Of a DNA stretch of 6,295 bases, positions 1 to 6,200 are shown in pieces. Origin of the DNA: Candidatus Aminicenantota bacterium. GTDB lineage: Bacteria; Acidobacteriota; Aminicenantia; Aminicenantales; UBA8522. Each line of letters opens with the position of its first letter. Positions within the stretch are counted from its first letter, which is position 1. Below the pieces are notes generated by a model. The model had not been told where the DNA came from, ran no database searches, and saw only the letters and a program-made list of their open reading frames with translations. The translations under genes were made by a program, and so were the position numbers. The stretch covers positions 481-6,775 of the forward strand of contig DQHV01000321.1 of NCBI GenBank assembly GCA_003524335.1. The letters run 5' to 3'.

Positions 1-26
1 GAAATTGATATGGTGTCCCCAATTTC
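1..26. repeat. Small palindromic element at the window edge
   Basis: Positions 1-7 (GAAATTG) and 20-26 (CAATTTC) form a perfect 7-bp inverted repeat around a short loop that contains GGTGTCCCC. The right arm ends exactly where the tautomerase stop codon begins (TAA, read from 27-29 on the minus strand). The GTCCCC core followed by an A/T-rich stretch and TTTCT also occurs at the outer end of the larger inverted repeat at 242-312, so the two elements look related. I recall GGTGTCCCC-type palindromes as dispersed intergenic repeats in several bacteria, but cannot confirm this here. The element may continue to the left. The stem is A/T-rich and has no U-tract, so it is a poor intrinsic terminator. 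Confidence 0.35.
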
Positions 27-215
27 TTATTTTCGGTGAGAAGCCAATTCTCCGGCGACCATATACTCCTTGGGCGAAAACTCCTGGATCCAGACCCGGA
101 TCGACGGCAGGGGCGCTCCGATCGATTCCTGGACGGCCTTGGTGATCGCCGTCAGGAGCTTCTCTTTCTGTTCATCCGTTCGTCCCTCGAGCAGGTGGAC
201 TTCGATGAGCGGCAT
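27..215 (-). CDS. 4-oxalocrotonate tautomerase family protein
   Basis: This encodes a 62-residue protein, the normal length of a 4-oxalocrotonate tautomerase (XylH/DmpI type) subunit. These small proteins form oligomers and use the N-terminal proline, exposed after removal of Met1, as general base in keto-enol tautomerisation of 2-hydroxymuconate or similar compounds. Counting from that proline, Pro1, Arg11 and Arg39 of the active site are all present; Phe50 of the classical enzyme is replaced conservatively by Tyr50. The GELAS motif near the C-terminus also matches the family. The ATG start at 213-215 is supported by a strong ribosome site 5 bases upstream. No other aromatic-degradation gene lies in the window, so the physiological substrate is unknown; many family members have other tautomerase or dehalogenase substrates. 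The gene sits between two short palindromic repeats and has no gene beside it on its own strand within view. Confidence 0.93.
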   Translation of the reverse strand: MPLIEVHLLEGRTDEQKEKLLTAITKAVQESIGAPLPSIRVWIQEFSPKEYMVAGELASHRK

Positions 216-220
216 GTTTT

Positions 221-228
221 CCTCCTTT
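221..228 (-). promoter_or_regulatory. Strong Shine-Dalgarno site of the tautomerase gene
   Basis: On the minus strand this reads AAAGGAGG, followed by five bases and the ATG at 213-215. It is a near-perfect ribosome binding site and fixes the start, so that the mature protein begins with the catalytic proline. None of the other genes in the window has a comparable site. Confidence 0.85.
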
Positions 229-241
229 CAGATGTAAATCA

Positions 242-312
242 AAAACGGGGACGGTTCTGTTTTTTTCTGTGGACTATAGACTTCTAGCCAATAAGAGAAC
301 CGTCCCCATTTT
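242..312. repeat. Long inverted-repeat element, RAYT/REP-like (MITE-like)
   Basis: Positions 247-258 (GGGGACGGTTCT) and 296-307 (AGAACCGTCCCC) are perfect 12-bp inverted copies. With one mismatch the arms extend outward through the flanking A-run and T-run to 242-258 and 296-312. The central 37 bases are A/T-rich with a run of seven T. No transposase is encoded, so this is a non-autonomous palindromic element. From general knowledge, repeats with the GGGGACGGTTCT core are widespread in bacterial intergenic regions and often lie beside REP-associated tyrosine transposase genes (Y1_Tnp family, IS200/IS605-like); the assignment rests on recognising the core, not on a search. It fills much of the space between the divergent tautomerase and methyltransferase genes, and as RNA could fold into a stable hairpin on either strand. 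Confidence 0.72.
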
Positions 313-355
313 CTGGCCATTAAACTGGCTTCCTCAAATCGGGAAATTGGCTAGG

Positions 356-384
356 TTGACTAATTTTCGCACAATTGATATCTT
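356..384 (+). promoter_or_regulatory. Candidate sigma-70 promoter for the methyltransferase/transporter pair
   Basis: TTGACT at 356-361 matches the -35 consensus at five of six bases. After a 17-base spacer, TATCTT at 379-384 matches the -10 consensus at four of six. It points to the right and would start RNA near 391, giving a leader of about 75 bases before the ATG at 468. It lies in the gene-free stretch 313-467, in which I see no RNA gene or supported coding region. The match is made by eye and the host's sigma factor preference is unknown. Confidence 0.35.
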
Positions 385-467
385 CTTGCCAACATGTTCC
401 GGCATTCCTGAGTTTATTGATGCGAAGAAGCGCCTCGCTCAGCTGTAACATCACGGTCAACTGAACA

Positions 468-968
468 ATGCCGACGTTCATGAAATGGTTGGTGCTCCTA
501 TCATCTCTGGTCATCCTCTCCCAGGCTCTCAATTTCTTGAGCTATCGAATCCTCAAGAAACGCATCCTCCGCAAACGAAAATGGGATCTCAACATTTGCT
601 GCGGCAAAACCGATGGCGGCGGAATCAACGCGGACATTGTCAACCATGCGAACTTGCCCAACTTTGCCCTGATTGATTCGGTTTATAGCCTGCCTTTTAA
701 GGACCACCAGTTTGAAGCCGTCCTCTGCTCTCACACCATGGAGCATGTGGAAGATCCGGTCGCTTTTTTCAAGGAATTGACCCGGGTCGGGAAACAGGTC
801 TCAATCGTTCTTCCGCCCCTTTGGGATCTGGCCGGAGCTTTAAACATCTTAGAGCATCGCTGGATTTTCTTGAATCTCAGAAAAGAGCATAAGCGTCTCC
901 CCACCCATGTCCGTCTGCCTCTGTCCAGAACCGTCCAGCGCATACTGGGACAGCGCATCCGGGCATAG
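468..968 (+). CDS. Membrane-anchored SAM-dependent methyltransferase-like protein
   Basis: This is a 166-residue protein with one hydrophobic segment at about residues 7-26, followed by a strongly basic stretch (residues 27-38), which predicts an N-terminal anchor with the rest in the cytoplasm. Residues 39-57 resemble class I motif I (hydrophobic strand, NICCGKTDGGG, then an acidic residue, Asp56, after the next strand). SVYSLPFKDHQFEAVLCSH at 71-89, with MEHVEDP at 91-97, is the typical Methyltransf_11 stretch in which a strand follows the LPF turn, and a helix leading to RVGK precedes the next strand. At 166 residues it is shorter than most class I enzymes, which commonly exceed 200, and motif I is cysteine-rich rather than the usual GxGxG. 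It ends with a basic, hydrophobic tail. The frame is closed by a TGA just before ATG 468; ATG 480 (Met5) is an alternative start, and neither has a good ribosome site. The transporter gene starts 7 bp after its stop, so the two are probably cotranscribed. The substrate is unknown; a lipid or membrane-bound acceptor is inferred from the anchor. By eye its GC content is lower than that of its neighbours. Confidence 0.8.
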   Translation: MPTFMKWLVLLSSLVILSQALNFLSYRILKKRILRKRKWDLNICCGKTDGGGINADIVNHANLPNFALIDSVYSLPFKDHQFEAVLCSHTMEHVEDPVAFFKELTRVGKQVSIVLPPLWDLAGALNILEHRWIFLNLRKEHKRLPTHVRLPLSRTVQRILGQRIRA

Positions 969-975
969 TTGAAGC

Positions 976-1851
976 ATGTCAAATTCCGCCATAGCTATGA
1001 TCTATGGGATCGTCGGGTCGGTGCTTTTCAATGTCTCCAAAGGAATGCAGCGGCAGAGCATCGATGCGCTCTCCTCCATCTTCTCGAAAAGGGGAAAACA
1101 GGTGGGGGAGGGACGACGACCCAGGTCCGCAAAAAACATCATCCTCTATACGACGGGCTTTGTCCTGAACAACAGCCTGGGGTTCTTCGCCATTCTGGCC
1201 AATCGGTATGCCCCCACCTCTTATTTTACGTCCATGTTCGGCCTCGGGATAATCGCCCTGATGCTCTATTCGGGGATCATCCTCAAAGAGCCCATCCATC
1301 CTCTCCAGTATGCCGGCGCGGTCGTTCTTGCCCTGGGTACTTTGATCCTGGGCTATGACGGCATTGTGCGGGAAAAAATGACCATGGCCGGTATCAGTCT
1401 CCCGGCTGCCGGGATCGTCATCAGCGCGTCGCTCCTCATCGGTTTCTTCCTTCTTCTCTACGCCCGCAGGACCCGCAGCCTTCTTGTCCTTGGTGTCATC
1501 TACGGATTGCTCATCGGTTTCGCCGCCAGCCTGGACCCCGTGCTGAAGGGGATCGGCCAGAACTTGGGAGGCGGAGAGCGCTATCTTCCGAAGCTTTCCC
1601 TCGGCTGGTTTATCTTCCTTTCGAGCTTCCTTTTCGCCACTCTTTCCTTTGCCGCCTCCCAATGGATCTTCAGCCGTGGGGTCCGCGCCTCGGTGCTCAT
1701 CCCGTCCCAGAATTTCGCCTATATCATCTATCCCATCTTTATCCAGGCCGTCTCACTTCCCGGTTTCAAGCTGACAGGCCTGACCATTTCAGGGCTGTTC
1801 ATCACCATCCTGGGGATTATCATCATGCAGACGATGATTAAAAGGGAATGA
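976..1851 (+). CDS. DMT-superfamily (EamA/NIPA-like) membrane transporter
   Basis: This is a 291-residue polytopic inner-membrane protein with about nine to ten hydrophobic segments, at roughly residues 5-23, 54-74, 83-101, 108-127, 139-162, 169-188, 209-229, 236-258 and 265-285. The first half carries the hallmarks of the drug/metabolite transporter superfamily: a GF..NNSLGFFAILANRYAP stretch (61-80), then a helix with a glycine-rich face (GLG at 89-91), then LKEPIHPLQYAGAVVLALG (103-121), corresponding to the LxExxxxxQxxGxxxIxxG pattern. The second half repeats the fold more weakly, with SQNFAYIIYP at 244-253. Its length suits a two-repeat EamA or NIPA-type protein. A polar loop at about 31-52, with many basic residues, probably faces the cytoplasm. 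Start ATG 976 follows the methyltransferase stop by 7 bp without a strong ribosome site, suggesting translational coupling. It ends 9 bp before the convergent glycosyltransferase. The transported compound cannot be told; divalent cation, small metabolite or lipid-linked sugar are all possible in this superfamily. Confidence 0.88.
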   Translation: MSNSAIAMIYGIVGSVLFNVSKGMQRQSIDALSSIFSKRGKQVGEGRRPRSAKNIILYTTGFVLNNSLGFFAILANRYAPTSYFTSMFGLGIIALMLYSGIILKEPIHPLQYAGAVVLALGTLILGYDGIVREKMTMAGISLPAAGIVISASLLIGFFLLLYARRTRSLLVLGVIYGLLIGFAASLDPVLKGIGQNLGGGERYLPKLSLGWFIFLSSFLFATLSFAASQWIFSRGVRASVLIPSQNFAYIIYPIFIQAVSLPGFKLTGLTISGLFITILGIIIMQTMIKRE

Positions 1852-1860
1852 TCGCCGGAG

Positions 1861-3030
1861 TCAGGAAAGTCGGGAAAAGGAAGCCGAGTCGGCAGGCGCG
1901 GCTTTCCAACGGGGGGGACTCGACACCAGCCGCGTGTATTCTTCGAGGACAACCCGGTTGACCGTCTCCCAGTCTCTGCCCTTGATGTTCAGAAGCCCCG
2001 CATTTCTTATCCGCTGATAGAGAGTCTCATCAGTCAATAGACGGTGGCACATCTGATAGAACGAGATGCTCTTTCTGGCCTGGGCAACCAGGCCGCCGCC
2101 CGTTTGATTGATGATTTCTTGACATCCTCCCTCGTCCGAGACAACCGCGGGCAGACCCGAGGCGATGGCTTCTTGGATGACATTGCCGAAAGTCTCAGTT
2201 GTCGAGGGGAATAGCAGGATATCGGCGCTGGCATAGGCGGTCGAAAGGTCATCGCCGGCGAGATAACCGGGGAAAACAGCGTCGGGCATGCGTTTTTTCA
2301 GGTCCTCTTCAAGGGGACCCCGGCCCAACAGGACAAATACCGGCGCAGGACTCTTTTCTTTCTTGAAGAGGTCGTAGACCTGGACAAATACCTGAAGGCC
2401 CTTGAACCAGGCAAACCGGCCGCTGAAGAGGATGACTTTTCTCCCGTCGGCTCCCCAGCTCCGGCGAAGGGATTCGCTGCGAAAGGAAGGGCTGAAGCGT
2501 CCCACCGGCAACCCGCGTGTCCATACGGAGGCCGCCTGGATACCGTGCCGGGCCAGCTTGGAGCCGCTGTCCCTGCTGGGCACGAGCAGGCTGTCCGCGC
2601 GGTTATAGTACCAGCGGAGAATCGGCCACCATGTCCGGCTCAAGTACCAGAGGTTGCGTTCGTCGAGATAAGAGATGAAATCGGTGTGGTAAGACATAAG
2701 CAAAGGGATGCGCTTGACCTTGGCCAAGCCGGCCAGGCCAAGCCCGACGGAATCGGGCACGGTCAGGTGGATCAGGTCGGGCTTAAATTTCCTGATCTGC
2801 CGGAACAGGCTGGGTCCAGGCAGGGCGAACTTGTAATCGGGATAAAAAGGCAAAGAAATGGCCGGGACTCTGGACACCGGGACTCCCGGCAGCGCAGTCG
2901 GCCGGCTGGAAAAAGACCACACCGCAACCTCTGCCCGGCGCTGACGAAGAGATCGGATCAGCTCGAAAAGAGTTTTCGTGGCGCCATCGAAGTCCTGGAT
3001 GAACATGCCGGCGTAGATGGCGACCCGCAT
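1861..3030 (-). CDS. GT4-family (group 1) glycosyltransferase
   Basis: This is a 389-residue GT-B retaining glycosyltransferase, a normal length for family GT4. The N-terminal acceptor domain starts with a hydrophobic strand and the loop DFDGATKT (13-20), and contains SYHTDFISYL (113-122), the HTD motif seen in SQD2/MgtA-like glycolipid glycosyltransferases and relatives. The C-terminal sugar-nucleotide domain has SGRFAWFKG (203-211, with Arg205 and Lys210), a GRGPLEEDL stretch (236-244), and FPSTTETFGNVIQEAIASG (274-292), which holds the Glu279-x7-Glu287 donor-binding motif, followed by a GG loop at 301-302. No signal peptide or membrane helix is seen; it probably acts at the cytoplasmic membrane face. 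The frame stays open upstream to an in-frame ATG at 3093 and a TTG at 3111. I chose ATG 3030 because family similarity begins there (hydrophobic strand MRVAIYAG); none of the starts has a well-spaced ribosome site. It lies 245 bp downstream of fkp on the same strand. Donor and acceptor are not predictable; fucosyl transfer would be only a guess, since many GT4 enzymes use other donors. Confidence 0.92.
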   Translation of the reverse strand: MRVAIYAGMFIQDFDGATKTLFELIRSLRQRRAEVAVWSFSSRPTALPGVPVSRVPAISLPFYPDYKFALPGPSLFRQIRKFKPDLIHLTVPDSVGLGLAGLAKVKRIPLLMSYHTDFISYLDERNLWYLSRTWWPILRWYYNRADSLLVPSRDSGSKLARHGIQAASVWTRGLPVGRFSPSFRSESLRRSWGADGRKVILFSGRFAWFKGLQVFVQVYDLFKKEKSPAPVFVLLGRGPLEEDLKKRMPDAVFPGYLAGDDLSTAYASADILLFPSTTETFGNVIQEAIASGLPAVVSDEGGCQEIINQTGGGLVAQARKSISFYQMCHRLLTDETLYQRIRNAGLLNIKGRDWETVNRVVLEEYTRLVSSPPRWKAAPADSASFSRLS

Positions 3031-3275
3031 TTTGTCGGGGAATGGAGGATGTGAATTTCGCGCTTGATGGCCAGGCAAACCATAGGACGTCATGCTATTT
3101 TGAAACTCCAATCAAAGTGGGCAAGAATAGCTTACCACAAAAGGATGCATGGAAGCCTGTCGACGAGTTCAAAAGAGGCGGTTGACTAGGTTCTCGATAT
3201 AAGACCTGCGGGCATCTCGGAGAAGGGAGTCCCGTAGTTGCCATCGAGGAGGGGAGACTGAAGCAGTGAGCTGCC
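3031..3275. other. Gene-free gap between fkp and the glycosyltransferase gene
   Basis: This 245-bp stretch lies between two minus-strand genes. I see no supported small gene, tRNA or clear promoter in it. On the minus strand there are weak -10-like sequences (for example TATTCT near 3123-3128) without a matching -35. It contains upstream in-frame starts for the glycosyltransferase (ATG 3093, TTG 3111), so part of it may be coding if translation begins there. A hairpin marks its right end. The gap is long for a simple operon, so the glycosyltransferase could have its own promoter. Confidence 0.5.
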
Positions 3276-3279
3276 TCAG
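3258..3279 (-). promoter_or_regulatory. Hairpin over the fkp stop codon
   Basis: In minus-strand RNA, CUGAGGCAG pairs with CUGCUUCAG around the four-base loop CUCA, giving a 9-bp stem with one G-U pair. The fkp stop codon (TGA, 3276-3278) lies inside the 5' arm. The sequence after the stem is CU-rich but has no run of U, so it is not a standard intrinsic terminator. It could stabilise the upstream RNA or be a partial termination or processing signal between fkp and the glycosyltransferase gene. Confidence 0.4.
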
Positions 3280-6200
3280 CAAACCGTGACGACCAGGCCT
3301 TCTTGGTTGATATCGAACTCAAAAAAACGGGCCCGCTGGTTCGGAGGAGCTTGGGCAAGCGTTCGCCGGACTTTCTGGGCGTCGGCTCCAGACCTGCATA
3401 CCAGCAGTAAGAACCCGCCGCCGCCGGCGCCGAGCAGAGTAGCTCCGAAGATGCGATCGGCGACTCTCTTGAGAATGCCCTCGATAACAGGCGTTGTCGA
3501 TTCCGGGTCGAGCCCCTTCTTCAGGCCCCAGGCGATATCGATCAGCCGGCCGAACCGCTCGACTGATTTCTGGGACATCGCCTCGGCCATAGCCGGCGGA
3601 AAAAGGTGGAGCTCCTCCAGAATCCTCATCGAGCATCTATCCCTGCTCAAATAGCTGCCGACGACATCGGCCAGGATGTTCTTGGCCAGCCGCCGCAGCC
3701 CGGTATAATAAAGGAGGGTCAGGCCTCCGTTCGTCCGGGGATCCAGCACGTCGGTCGGCACGAAATGGATGAGAGGGTCGGGGACCATGCCCGGCGCCGA
3801 GCGGATGACTTTGACTCCCTCGACGACGCCGCCGACCTGGTCCTGCCATCCGCCACCGGTTGTGAGCTCCTGCTCGAGTCGGAGCACCGCGTGGAATAGC
3901 TCACGCTGGGAGAGACTCCGGCCCGTCAACCGGCTGATGACCGAGATCAGGACAGCCCCCATGATGCTCGAAGTGCCCAGACCGCTGCCGCTTGGGATGG
4001 CGGCCAGAGTGGTGAGCTCGATCCCGCCGCCGAAACGTTCCATCATGCGGCGCAGCGTTGTTTCTTTCTTCCAGGCGGCTTCGGCCGGAGAGAACCCGCA
4101 GAGAGCCAGGGCCGCCTTGGCCAGGCCGAACCGGCTGGCTGGCTGGCGATAATCGAGGAGGTCGTCGAGATCGCGAATAACGATGCGGACGCTGTGGTCG
4201 ATGGAGTTGATCCGGATCTCGGGCTCCGGGATGACGCGGGCATAGGCCTGGATAGGGGCCTGTCCGTTGAGGTTGACGGCGGCGTTGATAACGCATCCTC
4301 CGCGCTCGAGAGAGTAGGGCGGCGTGTCCGTCCAGCCGCCGCCCAGGTCGAGACGCGCCGGTGCACGTCCCCAGACGATCTCATCCTCGCGGAGCGCATT
4401 TTTCGGCGGTTCGACGCGCTCGTGGCCGCTCCGGACGATCGACTTTCCCAGGTGTTCGAAGGCTGCCTGCCGGGCACTGCTTCCCCAGGCGTGCGCCGAC
4501 CTCTTGCCGCCAAGCGTCAGGCCCAGCGAACCAAGCCAGATCTTCTCCTTTCGGGTCAGCTTTTTTTCCGTTTCGGTCAGATTGGACCGAGTGACCGCCG
4601 GCCTTCTGCCGGCCAATCCCTTTATCGCTGTGCCCAACGTGTGCAGGATACGGGAAAGTCCCAGGCTTTCGATGTCGGTCATCGGAGCTTCCGGTCCATG
4701 ACGGCGATAAGCTTCTTTCAAAATGCCGGCGAGCCAGAGCGGCTTTTCGTGAGAGGGAGACTTTTGCAGAAAAAAAGCCAGGTCCGGGGCCGAGAAACGG
4801 CTTTCCGAGCGGAAGAGACGGCTTGGTTCACTCCGCAGGGCAGCGGCACGGATCCCCAGGCGGCGGGAATGGAATGCTCCATGCGAGGCGAGCCCGGCCA
4901 TATCGGCGAGGCTCAGCCGGCGGCTCTCGCGCCAGACACTCTTCTGGAGCTCAGTCGCGGACGGAAGGTTGAACAGCCAAAGCCAGGCCGGAACTTGTGA
5001 CGGGCTGTCCAAAGCGGGAAAGAACCGTCCCTTCCAGACGGTCCTCTCCTCGGGGGAAAGACGTCTGTCCCAGACCTCGTCCTTTTCGACGTCCATGACC
5101 CGGAGCCATTCCTTCAAAGTCAGTCCGTTTAGCCGGCCGCCCCGGTCCCCCCGAAGGTGAAACTGGTCATCGATGTCATAACAGCGGACGAACCAGGCCT
5201 TTTTCCCGCTGCCGTCTTCACCCTCCAGGACATCTAGACAGGCCTTTTGCGGCAGGGCGAGCAGTTCGTCGACATCGACGCCGGCGACAATGTTCTCACC
5301 GCCAAGAGAAAGGGCCGCGCGCACCCTGCAGCCCTCGACCCAGGCGTCCTTCCCGATGACGGAGCCGGCGGGTCCGATCTCGGAATTGAGAACGATCGGG
5401 GCATGAGAATTCGAGATTCCCCTGTCCAGGCTGATGAGGTCGGCGCCGCTCCCCATCAGCTGGCGCATAGTGCCGAAATGCAGGAAGATGCAGCTCGGGA
5501 CGGTCTCGACAAAGAACGGGATGCGGGAAAAGGCATCGTAAAGAACCCTCAGTTCTCTGTCACTCAAAGCCGAGCCGGTCCTCCGGACCTCCGCGATGTA
5601 ACTTCTCTGGTCCGTATCACGGCCCATGGCGCAGCAGATTTCCCGGTAGAAATCGAGGCCCCGTCCCAGGATGAGGCCGGCGGGCCGGCCGGACCAGACG
5701 AGCTTCCCGCGGCGTTCTACCCTGGGCTTGCTGGCGGCGACAAAGCGGACAGCCGCCGCTGCATCCAAGCTCATGATGCCGATGTCGAGCACCGCCCTTC
5801 CGTGGCGGTCGATGGCGCCCTGCTTTACCTGATCCTCGACCGAGGGCTTCTGGAGGAACTTCCTCACTTCGCCGTCCGGAGAGGGACAGAAAACACCGTG
5901 GGCCGTGGCCAGCTTGGGGTCGGCGAAACAGCCGATTGCGGTGAGGCCCCGCCTGTTGAGCCGAAGGCGGGACGAGTCGAAATCCAGAAAAACGTCGCCG
6001 CTGGTGATGACGACCTGCCCGGACCCGTCCGCCGGCGCCGGGAGGGAGAGATAGCGGGGCAGCTGCCTGTCCAGGAGAGTCAGACCCAGAGCGCTGTCGG
6101 ATTCTCCGGGCACCGGAATGAATATCTTGCCGCAGGGGCTGTAGGCCGGAAGACGCCGGGCGTCGCCTCCCGCGTGGACGATCAGGACGCGGACCCGGCG

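Noticed and set aside
1..26. Inverted repeat at the tautomerase stop as an intrinsic terminator
   Set aside because: The stem is only 7 bp and A/T-rich, with a 12-base loop and no clear U-run after it within view.
979..1662. A 227-codon open frame on the minus strand opposite the DMT gene
   Set aside because: The translation is low-complexity, rich in Glu, Lys, Gly and Asp, as expected from the complement of membrane-protein codons. The DMT reading has clear family motifs.
2719..2744. Palindrome CTTGGCCAAG and the repeated GGCCAAGCC
   Set aside because: They encode a Gly-Leu-Ala-rich helix of the glycosyltransferase, and repeated similar codons explain the pattern.
3095..3358. An 87-codon minus-strand frame overlapping the fkp end and the following gap
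   Set aside because: It overlaps the conserved fkp C-terminus in another frame, has no recognisable motif and no good ribosome site.
4135..4147. Short tandem GGCT-type repeat
   Set aside because: Only about three units within the coding region of fkp, with no frame disturbance; explained by GC-rich codons.
5021..5031. AGAACCGTCCC inside fkp, an 11-base match to one arm of the inverted repeat at 242-312
   Set aside because: The frame is intact, the match stops at the arm core and there is no second full arm nearby, only a 6-bp inverted match at 5037-5042. Most likely coincidence of codon choice.
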